Assembly (NCBI GenBank): GCA_902767025.1
Contig: CACXFZ010000240.1
Coordinates: forward strand, 1-17,186
Source of the DNA: an uncultured Coriobacteriaceae bacterium
GTDB lineage: Bacteria; Actinomycetota; Coriobacteriia; Coriobacteriales; Eggerthellaceae
Direction of reading: 5' to 3'
Length of the DNA: 17,186 nucleotides
Below, in pieces: positions 6,673-13,338 of the stretch. Position 1 is the stretch's first letter, and each line of letters starts with the position of its first letter. The position numbers and the translations under genes were made by a program. The notes below the pieces were generated by a model that worked only from the letters and a program-made list of their open reading frames with translations, made no database searches and was not told where the DNA came from.

Positions 6673-7275
6673 CTAGTCGACGTTGGAGCGCAGATAGGCG
6701 GCGATGGCCGTGTCGTAGGCACCCGTGGTCTCGAAAACCTTCAGGGCCAGACGGGCACGCGTCGCGCGCGTGGTGGCTCCGCCGTTGGCGCGCATCTCGG
6801 CCAGGATGTCGTCGTAGCTTGCCGGGTCGGTGACCACGGTCACGCTCTCGAAGTTCTTGGCGGACGAGCGCAGCATCGAAGGACCGCCGATGTCGATGTT
6901 CTCGATGCAGGTGTCCAAATCCGCGCCCGAGGCCACGGTCTTCTCGAAGGCGTACAGGTTCACGACCACCATGTCGATCATCTCGATGCCATGCTCGGCG
7001 GCCTGGGCCATGTGCGACTCGTTGTTGCGCTTCGCCAGCAAACCGCCATGCACGCGCGGATGCAGCGTCTTCACGCGTCCGTCCATCATCTCGGGGAAGC
7101 CCGTGACGTCGTCGATGGGAACCACGTCCACTCCGGCTTCGGCTATGGCGCGCGCCGTGCCACCCGTCGAGATGATCATGCACCCGAACTCGTCGTGCAG
7201 GGCGCGGGCGAACTCCGCCACGCCGGTCTTGTCGGTTACCGATACCAGTACTCGCTTGATGATGGGATCGCTCAT
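6673..7275 (-). CDS. purH: Stand-alone IMP cyclohydrolase (PurH N-terminal domain only)
   Basis: The 200 residues match the IMP cyclohydrolase half of PurH, which closes FAICAR to IMP in the last step of de novo purine synthesis. Visible family motifs are SVTDKTG (12-18), ISTGGTA (35-41), GRVKTLHPRVHGGLLA (66-81), VNLYAF (105-110) and IDIGGPSMLRSSAKN (127-141). The conserved Lys69, Tyr108, Asp128 and Lys140 are all present. Usual PurH is about 510-530 residues because it also has an AICAR transformylase domain; here the gene stops after the first domain with a normal stop, and no remnant follows before the terminator. It starts four bases after the xdhC-like gene ends, and its GGAAGG site overlaps that gene's stop, so translation is probably coupled. 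The symbol refers to the homologous domain only. Confidence 0.9.
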   Translation of the reverse strand: MSDPIIKRVLVSVTDKTGVAEFARALHDEFGCMIISTGGTARAIAEAGVDVVPIDDVTGFPEMMDGRVKTLHPRVHGGLLAKRNNESHMAQAAEHGIEMIDMVVVNLYAFEKTVASGADLDTCIENIDIGGPSMLRSSAKNFESVTVVTDPASYDDILAEMRANGGATTRATRARLALKVFETTGAYDTAIAAYLRSNVD

Positions 7276-7279
7276 AAGG

Positions 7280-8263
7280 CTACCTTCCTAAATCAGCATC
7301 GTGCTTGTCGCGCGCTTCCTTGCTGTAGCGCTGGTGGTATCTTACATCTACCAGCTCGGCAACGATGGCAATGGCCAACTCGGCGGGGGTCACGGCTCCG
7401 AATTTCAGGCCAATGGGGCGCTTGATCGCCTGCCACTGCTCTTCGGTCATGCCGCGCTCGAGGCACAGCCCGTGCACCTTCTGGTTCTTGCCGGCGCATC
7501 CCATCATGCCGATGTAATGGGCGCCGATCCGCGTTGCCCACACGCACCCTTGAGGATCGTACATGTGACCGCGCGTGAGCACGCACACGTAGTCGCCTGT
7601 CCGTGCCGGCAGGTCCTCCATGTCGTCGAACGAGTCGATGAGCAGGCGCTGCACACCCGGGAAGCGCTGCTCGTTCAGGTAGGCGGCGTCGTAGTCGACC
7701 GCCACCACGTCGAAGCCCACGTGCGCCGCCAGGGCTGCCACCTCGGCCGCCGAATCGCTCGCCCCCAGCAGCCAGACGCGCACCTTGTCCTGCAGGGGCA
7801 CCGAACACCACGTGAGTCCGTCGAACTGCTCGGTGTGCATCGACGGGCCGCGGGTGGCATCCTTCATCTGGAACCGGTCGCGGGCAGACGGCGTGCGCGC
7901 GCTTGCCAGTTCCTTGGCGTCGCTGCAGAAGAACACCGCATCCAGTCCGTCGGCCGAGCCCTCTTCGCCGTACTTCTTCGTCACCTCGTTGTCGACGTTG
8001 CGCACCGCGGCATCGGCGTCGTAGACCACCTTGAATCCCAACCATCCCAGCTCGCCTTCGTCGATGGCGCGCACCGCGCGCTCGAAGGTGGGGATGTCAT
8101 CGGCGTTCCAGCTGCGCGCCAGGCGCTGCAAGACCGCGGGCGACAGCCACGGGTTGCCTTCGGTTTCCTGCGGGGAAAAGCACGGGAAGTCCTGCTCGCT
8201 CACGGCAGGCACCTGCCCCTTGCGCAGGCTGTCGATGATGCCAAGCAGCACCGTACGGTCCAT
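7280..8263 (-). CDS. XdhC-like molybdenum-hydroxylase maturation factor
   Basis: This is a 327-residue protein. Residues about 161-305 match the XdhC C-terminal Rossmann domain: VWLLGASDSAAEVA (163-176) with an acidic strand end (VAVDYD, 187-192), a CVLTRGH segment (227-233), YIGMMGCAGKNQKV (250-263) and PIGLKFGAVTPAELAIAIVAELV from 283. XdhC proteins prepare or insert the molybdenum cofactor, usually for xanthine dehydrogenase. The N-terminal half lacks the usual GSxPR-type motif of XdhC/CoxI, so it is divergent. The start has AGGAGCAACC directly before the ATG. It lies between purN (36 bases upstream) and the IMP cyclohydrolase gene (4 bases downstream), inside a purine biosynthesis operon. 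No molybdenum hydroxylase is in the window, so the client is unknown. Confidence 0.82.
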   Translation of the reverse strand: MDRTVLLGIIDSLRKGQVPAVSEQDFPCFSPQETEGNPWLSPAVLQRLARSWNADDIPTFERAVRAIDEGELGWLGFKVVYDADAAVRNVDNEVTKKYGEEGSADGLDAVFFCSDAKELASARTPSARDRFQMKDATRGPSMHTEQFDGLTWCSVPLQDKVRVWLLGASDSAAEVAALAAHVGFDVVAVDYDAAYLNEQRFPGVQRLLIDSFDDMEDLPARTGDYVCVLTRGHMYDPQGCVWATRIGAHYIGMMGCAGKNQKVHGLCLERGMTEEQWQAIKRPIGLKFGAVTPAELAIAIVAELVDVRYHQRYSKEARDKHDADLGR

Positions 8264-8299
8264 GGTTGCTCCTATCCGCGCGATCGGCTTGGCGCCGTG

Positions 8300-8923
8300 C
8301 TATGCGTTGGCGATATGCACCTTGCGATCGGGCGTGATCGTGATGTCGCCGGCCGCCAGGTGCGCCAGCACCCAGGGGTACAGCTCGTGTTCCACCTGAT
8401 GGATGCGCTCTTCCAGATGGTCGATGTCCTCGCCTTCCAGGATGGGCACGCTGCGCTGCGCGATGATGGGGCCCTTGTCGTATTCTGCATTCGCGAAATG
8501 CACCGTCACTCCCGTCACCTTCACACCGGCGTCGTAGGCGTCTTGGATGCCGTGGGCGCCCGGGAAGCTGGGCAGCAACGCCGGATGCAGGTTGATCACG
8601 CGGTTGGGGAAGGCGTCGAGCACCTGCGCGCCGATCTTGCGCATGTACCCGGCCATCACCAGGTACTCGGCCCCGGCCTGCTCGAACTGCGCGGCGATGT
8701 GGGCGTTGGCCACGTCGGGATCGGCGTAGACCTCCTTCGAAAGGGACACCGTAGGGATGCCCGCCTGGGCGGCGCGCTCCAAGCCGTAGGCATCGGGCCG
8801 CGAGCTGAGCACTTTGACGATCTCGACGTTGAGCCCCTCGTCTATCGCGTCGATGATCGCCTGCAGGTTCGTGCCGCTGCCGCTGATCAGCACGCCGATC
8901 TTCAGGGTGTCTTGCGCGCCCAT
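8300..8923 (-). CDS. purN: Phosphoribosylglycinamide formyltransferase
   Basis: This 207-residue protein transfers a formyl group from 10-formyltetrahydrofolate to GAR, the third step of purine synthesis. Visible motifs are ISGSGTNLQA (13-22) for phosphate binding, DAYGLERA (44-51), VMAGYMRKIG (89-98), INLHPALLPSFPGAHG (110-125) with the catalytic Asn111 and His113, and GVTVHFANAEYDKGPII (138-154) with the catalytic Asp149. The length is normal for the family. It starts three bases after the purM stop, and the GGAGAA site for this gene overlaps the end of purM, so the two are translationally coupled. The xdhC-like gene follows after 36 bases. Confidence 0.95.
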   Translation of the reverse strand: MGAQDTLKIGVLISGSGTNLQAIIDAIDEGLNVEIVKVLSSRPDAYGLERAAQAGIPTVSLSKEVYADPDVANAHIAAQFEQAGAEYLVMAGYMRKIGAQVLDAFPNRVINLHPALLPSFPGAHGIQDAYDAGVKVTGVTVHFANAEYDKGPIIAQRSVPILEGEDIDHLEERIHQVEHELYPWVLAHLAAGDITITPDRKVHIANA

Positions 8924-8926
8924 GCC

Positions 8927-10186
8927 CTATTCTCCGTCCTGTGCGGGGGCGCCATCGGTGGCAGCCGCCATCTCGTCATCTTCGTAGAACACGTCGCGTT
9001 CGGTCGTGCGCGGCGCGGGCTCGTCGGCGCAGGGGCACTCCTGGTCGTCTTCGGCGAACAGGCTGTGGATGCCCTCGTAGGACACGCTGCCCTCACCGGG
9101 GACCACCGCGCCCATGATGAAGGCCTCTTCGCCCTGCGCGCGCAGCGTCTCCATCACGCCATCGGCCGCGTCCTTGTCCACGATCAGCACCATGCCCACG
9201 CCCATGTTGAAGGTCTTGAGCGCCTCGGTCTCGTCCAAGTGCGCCGCATTGCACACGAACCGTGCGATCGGCGGGATGCACCAGGTGCCCACCTGCACCT
9301 GCGCGTCCAACGTGGACGGCAGGGCGCGGTCGAGGTTTTCGGTGATGCCGCCGCCCGTGATATGGGCCAGGGCATGCACGGCGCCGGGGTGCTCGTCGAT
9401 CACGGCGCGCACGGGCTTCACGTAGATGCGCGTGGGAACCAGCAGCGCGTCTTGCACGCTCATGCCGCCAAGCTCCTCGCGCTCCAGGCGCACTTCGTAA
9501 TGCGTGCGGCCTTCGACGCACACCTTGCGCGCCAGCGAATAGCCGTTCGAATGCAGGCCGCTGGACGCGAGCCCGATCAGCACGTCGCCTTCGCGCACGT
9601 GCTCGGGATCGAGCATGCGGGGACGGTCGACGATGCCCACGCAGAAGCCGGACAGGTCGTAGTCGTCGGGGTCCATGACGCCGGGGTGCTCGGCCATCTC
9701 GCCGCCGATGAGCGCGCATCCCGCCTGCTTGCAGCCTTCGGCGATGCCCGCCACCACCTCGGCAACCGCTTCGGCCTGAAGCTTGCCCACGGCGATGTAG
9801 TCCAGGAAGAACAGGGGCTCGGCTCCGGTGGCCAGGATGTCGTTTGCACACATCGCCACCAGGTCGATGCCCACCGTGTCGTGCTTTTCGGCCAAGCGCG
9901 CGACTTGCAGCTTCGTGCCCACGCCGTCGGTGCCCGACACCAGGATGGGGTCTTCCATGTCCTTGGCGGCACCGATGCCGAACAGGCCGCCGAAGCCGCC
10001 GATGTCGCCGATGACTTCGGGCCGGTACGTGGCCTTCACGCTGTCGCGGATGGCGCCCACCGCACGTGCCCCTTCGGCCGTGTCGACCCCCGCTTGCGCG
10101 TAGGTCACGCTTTCCTCTCCGACCCAGCTGGGCATGGCGGGAGCATCGTCTGCATGGGCAGCGCTCACCTGTATTCGTTCTGCCAT
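8927..10186 (-). CDS. purM: Phosphoribosylformylglycinamidine cyclo-ligase (AIR synthetase)
   Basis: This protein converts FGAM to AIR using ATP, the fifth step of purine synthesis. Motifs seen are SGTDGVGTKL (84-93), GIDLVAMCANDIL (106-118), ALIGGEMAEHPG (158-169), GLASSGLHSNGYSL (205-218), ITGGGITENL (276-285) and FNMGVGM (326-332). At 419 residues it is longer than the usual 340-350: there is an N-terminal extension of about 25 residues, and an acidic tail from about 376 to 419 that contains Cys-Pro-Cys (384-386). The core is intact, so activity is expected. AAAGGAGTCCC directly before the ATG supports the start. The sortase gene ends 70 bases upstream, and purN overlaps its end in signals. 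Confidence 0.95.
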   Translation of the reverse strand: MAERIQVSAAHADDAPAMPSWVGEESVTYAQAGVDTAEGARAVGAIRDSVKATYRPEVIGDIGGFGGLFGIGAAKDMEDPILVSGTDGVGTKLQVARLAEKHDTVGIDLVAMCANDILATGAEPLFFLDYIAVGKLQAEAVAEVVAGIAEGCKQAGCALIGGEMAEHPGVMDPDDYDLSGFCVGIVDRPRMLDPEHVREGDVLIGLASSGLHSNGYSLARKVCVEGRTHYEVRLEREELGGMSVQDALLVPTRIYVKPVRAVIDEHPGAVHALAHITGGGITENLDRALPSTLDAQVQVGTWCIPPIARFVCNAAHLDETEALKTFNMGVGMVLIVDKDAADGVMETLRAQGEEAFIMGAVVPGEGSVSYEGIHSLFAEDDQECPCADEPAPRTTERDVFYEDDEMAAATDGAPAQDGE

Positions 10187-10256
10187 GGGACTCCTTTGCT
10201 TGTGACTTGCGATATGCGGACCGCACTCCCTGCTCGCAGCAGGCGCGGCGCGGGTT

Positions 10257-11219
10257 TTACGCCTCTGGCTGCTCGGGTGCGGGCTCGGCTTCGGGTGCAG
10301 GCTCGGGCTCGGGAGCCGGCTCGATCTCGCCCGAGTACTCCTTTTCCAGCGCCAGGCCTTCGTCTAGCGCCGCCTGGTCCTCTTCTGTTATAGGCTCGCC
10401 CGCCCCGCCCGAACCGGGAACGGCCTGGGCGACGATCTGCGTGAACATGACGGCACGACCGTTGTCCTGCGAATAGTCGCAGGTAGACAGCGTGATCAGG
10501 CGCGGGATGGACAGGGGATCGGGCATACCCTCTTCGGGCTGCACCACGCTGCGGTCTTCCTTGTCCTTGATGTACATCGCGCGCTCGGCCGGGTTTTCGA
10601 ACGTCGTTTGCACGAGCAGCTCCCACCCGTTGGTGATCACCATCGCGAACGACTTGCACTTGTAGTTCATCGTGGGCGTGAGCACGTACACGTCGCGGTG
10701 CGCATTGAATTCGTCGTTGTTCTTCAGCTGCAGCGACAGCGCTGCGAACATGGAACCGTCGTTCATGTGATGGCCGTAGATGACGTTGTTCTCGTCTGTG
10801 AACGTGGGCTTGTTGTTGAAGTCCAGGAAGATCGCGCCGCCACGGGCAGACGCCCCGTTGAAGTCGGAATGCAGGTAGCGGTCGTTGTCGGTGGTGTGCA
10901 CGATCGGGTAGTTGATGCGCGTGCCGGGAACGTAGATCCACCCCACGACCTCGGGGTTCACTGCCCGCAGGTAGTCCCAGTCCACCGTCATGTCGCCCAG
11001 CGCCATGCCGGCCTGCTCGACCTGTCCCTCTTCGACCGTGAAGGCCTGCTTGGCGATGTTTTCGTATTCCTGGTTGGCGGAAACGTAGCCCCAGACGATG
11101 TAGCCGAGCACGCCCAGCGAGGCTATGCACACGGTGAGCGCGACCCAGAACACCACGTTCCACAGCCGCGAACGACGGCGCTTGCCCGAACCGTTTGTCT
11201 GTTGAACTTCTTCTGCCAT
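10257..11219 (-). CDS. Class B sortase
   Basis: This 320-residue transpeptidase joins surface proteins to the cell wall. A basic N-terminus (KRRRSR, 13-18) precedes one membrane helix at about 20-46. The catalytic domain, about 85-265, has the class B features: VNPEVVGWIYVPGT (87-100), INYPIVHTTDNDRYL (102-116), the catalytic His in YGHHM (148-152), Cys247 in LSTCDYS (244-250) and Arg255 in NGRAVMF (253-259). After the domain is an acidic Pro/Glu/Ala tail of about 50 residues (to 320), unusual for a sortase. No sorting-signal protein is encoded in the window. It follows a 38-residue membrane protein by 34 bases and precedes purM by 70 bases, all on one strand; whether purM is read from the same transcript is inferred. 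Confidence 0.92.
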   Translation of the reverse strand: MAEEVQQTNGSGKRRRSRLWNVVFWVALTVCIASLGVLGYIVWGYVSANQEYENIAKQAFTVEEGQVEQAGMALGDMTVDWDYLRAVNPEVVGWIYVPGTRINYPIVHTTDNDRYLHSDFNGASARGGAIFLDFNNKPTFTDENNVIYGHHMNDGSMFAALSLQLKNNDEFNAHRDVYVLTPTMNYKCKSFAMVITNGWELLVQTTFENPAERAMYIKDKEDRSVVQPEEGMPDPLSIPRLITLSTCDYSQDNGRAVMFTQIVAQAVPGSGGAGEPITEEDQAALDEGLALEKEYSGEIEPAPEPEPAPEAEPAPEQPEA

Positions 11220-11253
11220 GCTCCGGTGTCGAACCTGCGTTGAGCGCTGCAGG

Positions 11254-11370
11254 CTACTTCTTCATCTCGTCGAAGAAGCCCTTTGCGATGAACGCGATGA
11301 TGGCGATGATGACCAGTGCGATGACGATCCACACCACCGGCATGGGAATGGTCAAACCGAATATCTCCAT
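11254..11370 (-). CDS. Small single-helix membrane protein, 38 residues
   Basis: A short frame starts at ATG 11368-11370 and stops with TAG at 11254-11256. An excellent ribosome site, AAGGAGG, lies eight bases upstream. The product begins MEIFGLTIPMP, has a hydrophobic helix rich in Ile/Val/Ala at about 12-29, and ends KGFFDEMKK. The charge distribution suggests the C-terminus faces the cytoplasm. It matches no family I recognise. It is 34 bases before the sortase gene and follows a promoter candidate, so it probably leads that operon. Helper peptides of membrane enzymes often look like this, but a role with the sortase is only a guess. Confidence 0.7.
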   Translation of the reverse strand: MEIFGLTIPMPVVWIVIALVIIAIIAFIAKGFFDEMKK

Positions 11371-11431
11371 GATGCAATCCTCCTTCAAGGTGCACAAACT
11401 TGATGCGTACCAATCAAGCAGCTTTGGGGCT

Positions 11432-11437
11432 ATTGTA
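11432..11437 (-). promoter_or_regulatory. -10 box candidate for the small membrane protein/sortase operon
   Basis: On the minus strand this reads TACAAT, one base from consensus, 61 bases before the ATG at 11370. No clear -35 is visible. It is the only good -10 in the 171-base gap upstream of this operon. Confidence 0.42.
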
Positions 11438-11471
11438 CGCTATTTTCGTCTGCCTTCGCCGACTTGTCAGA

Positions 11472-11507
11472 ACGGCGTAACGTTGACGAAAGCCCCCGTT
11501 ACGCCGT
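11472..11507. terminator. Perfect 11-bp inverted repeat downstream of ppk2
   Basis: ACGGCGTAACG (11472-11482) and its exact complement (11497-11507) flank a 14-base spacer. CAG (11468-11470) and CTG (11508-11510) can extend the stem past one bulged A. It lies 35 bases beyond the ppk2 stop and just upstream of the next promoter. No T run follows on either strand, so it may be a terminator lacking a T tract or a regulator site. Confidence 0.5.
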
Positions 11508-11541
11508 CTGTCGCTGTCAAGCGGAGAGTTTGCCGCCGGGC

Positions 11542-13236
11542 CTAGCCCAGGCGCGCCTCCAGAGCGTCGTTGATGATGCGCAGAGCCTTCACGCGCGCGT
11601 ACAGCTTGTCATTGCTTTCGAGCACGATCCACGGCGCGTGCGTGGTCGACGTCAGGCGGAACATGTCCTCGATGGCCTCGCGGTACTGCGGGTACTTGTC
11701 GCGGTTGCGCCAGTCCTCGTCGGTGATCTTCCACTGCTTGTTGGGATCGTCGGCACGCGCGTTGAAGCGGGCGAGCTGCTCTTCGCGGTCGATTTCGACC
11801 CAGAACTTCAGCAGGATCGCGCCCCAGTCCACCAGGTCGCGTTCGAATTCGTTGATCTCGTCGTAGGCGCGGCCCCACTGCGACGGGCTGGCGAAGCCTT
11901 CCACGCGCTCGACCAGCACGCGTCCGTACCAGCTGCGGTCGTAGATGCCCACATGGCCGGCCTTCGGCAGCCTGGTCCAGTAGCGCCACAGCGTGGGATG
12001 CATCAGCTCGGGCTTCGTGGGTGCGGGGCTGGTGAAGATCTGGTAGCTGCGGGCGTCGAGCGCCTGGGCCACGCGCTTGATGTTGCCGCCCTTGCCGGCC
12101 GCATCCTGGCCTTCGTACATGATGATGAGCGGAACGCGTGCCAGGTACATCTTCATCTCGAGGTCGAACAGGCGCTTCTGCTCGATCTTCAGCTGCCTCT
12201 TGTATTCCTCGCGGTCGAGGCGCAGGTGGTAGTCCAGGCCCTTGAGCGTGGGATAGTCGGCCACGATCTTGAAGCGCGACGACTTGGGCGCCAATGCGGA
12301 CTGGGCGGCAGCGGCGGCCTCGTTGCGCTCGCGCACCTTCGCTTGCTGCTTGGCCGTGCGGGTGCGCTCGTCGTCTTCCTGCTGCTCGGCAAGGCCGGCG
12401 GAGTTCGCGGCGGCCTTGGCCTGCGCCTCCTGCTGCTCGGGGTCGGGAGCGCGGTTCACCGCATCGTCGAGGGCGTTCACCAGCGTGCGCACGATCGTCA
12501 GGTTCGCGCGGCGCTTGTCTTCGCCGTTGAGCAGCACCCAGGGGGCGTTGTCGAAGTTGGTGACGGGCAGGATCTGATCGTAGATCTCCACATAGCGCTT
12601 GTACTCGTCGATCTGGTCCAGGTCCTCCTTCGACACGCGCCATGCCGTGTCGGGGTCGGCAGCCAGTCCCTCGAGGCGCTTCTTGAGCACTTCGCGCGAC
12701 ACATGCAGGAAGAACTTGATCACGATATAGCCGTCGTCGGTGAGCTGGCGCTCGAAGCTGCCGATGGAATCGATCTTGCTCTTCAGCGCTTCGAGCACGG
12801 ACGCCGGGAGCTTTTCGTAGTTGACGAGCTCCTTGGGAGAGTACTTCGCCAGCTGGCGGTCGATGGCGTCGCTGTACCAGCCGCGGTCGTAGATGGTCAT
12901 GTTGCCGCGCGGGCCCAGTGCCTTCCAGTACTGCTGCATCGCAGGGTAGAAGCCGGTCACGCCTTGGCCGATCTTGGCGAAGCGCTTGCCCTGCTTGACG
13001 TCGTAGGGCTCGGCCACGTGCACGCTGGCAGAGCGCGCGTCCAGGTTGTAGAGCAGATCGGAGATGCGCCCGCCCTTGCCGGCGCCGTCCCATCCTTCGA
13101 ACAAGACCACCAGGCCGATGCCTTGCGCATGAGCCTGCTGCTGGAGCACCACCAGGCGCTGCACCAGCTCGTCGTGAATGGGCTTGTACTCCTCTTTGGT
13201 GATCGGCGTGACGTTGAAGTCCACTTTTTCAAGCAT
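11542..13236 (-). CDS. Two-domain polyphosphate kinase 2 (polyphosphate:nucleotide phosphotransferase)
   Basis: This is a 564-residue protein with tandem PPK2 domains. Domain one (about 15-260) has Walker A EGWDGAGKGG (47-56) and the DRGWY motif (117-121). Domain two (about 325-560) has EGQDAAGKGG (375-384) and DRSWYGR (433-439). A charged Gln/Glu/Ala-rich linker of about 60 residues joins them. Two-domain PPK2 enzymes (class II) phosphorylate AMP to ADP with polyphosphate; substrate choice here is by analogy. Both domains keep their nucleotide/phosphate motifs. I start at ATG 13234-13236 because GGGGGAGC lies just before it; a longer frame begins upstream but overlaps the divergent promoter region. 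A possible -10, TATCAT on the minus strand, is at 13274-13279. It is divergent from ppk1. Confidence 0.93.
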   Translation of the reverse strand: MLEKVDFNVTPITKEEYKPIHDELVQRLVVLQQQAHAQGIGLVVLFEGWDGAGKGGRISDLLYNLDARSASVHVAEPYDVKQGKRFAKIGQGVTGFYPAMQQYWKALGPRGNMTIYDRGWYSDAIDRQLAKYSPKELVNYEKLPASVLEALKSKIDSIGSFERQLTDDGYIVIKFFLHVSREVLKKRLEGLAADPDTAWRVSKEDLDQIDEYKRYVEIYDQILPVTNFDNAPWVLLNGEDKRRANLTIVRTLVNALDDAVNRAPDPEQQEAQAKAAANSAGLAEQQEDDERTRTAKQQAKVRERNEAAAAAQSALAPKSSRFKIVADYPTLKGLDYHLRLDREEYKRQLKIEQKRLFDLEMKMYLARVPLIIMYEGQDAAGKGGNIKRVAQALDARSYQIFTSPAPTKPELMHPTLWRYWTRLPKAGHVGIYDRSWYGRVLVERVEGFASPSQWGRAYDEINEFERDLVDWGAILLKFWVEIDREEQLARFNARADDPNKQWKITDEDWRNRDKYPQYREAIEDMFRLTSTTHAPWIVLESNDKLYARVKALRIINDALEARLG

Positions 13237-13305
13237 GAGCTCCCCCTTTGGCCCTTCCGATGAATCCTTCCGTATGATAACGCATCCACACCCTTCGACT
13301 TGCGC

Positions 13306-13311
13306 TATTAT
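13306..13311 (+). promoter_or_regulatory. -10 box candidate for ppk1
   Basis: TATTAT lies 27 bases before the ATG at 13339, in the 102-base gap between the divergent ppk2 and ppk1 genes. No convincing -35 is seen. Confidence 0.38.
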
Positions 13312-13338
13312 TTCCATGGACTTCGAAAGGATGTGTCC

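Noticed and set aside
10210..10256. Terminator between sortase and purM
   Set aside because: A small CCTGCT/AGCAGG hairpin exists, but there is no T tract, so it cannot be used to split the operon.
7301..10393. 1030-codon plus-strand open frame
   Set aside because: It is antisense to xdhC-like, purN and purM, whose catalytic motifs are plain. Its product has shadow composition.
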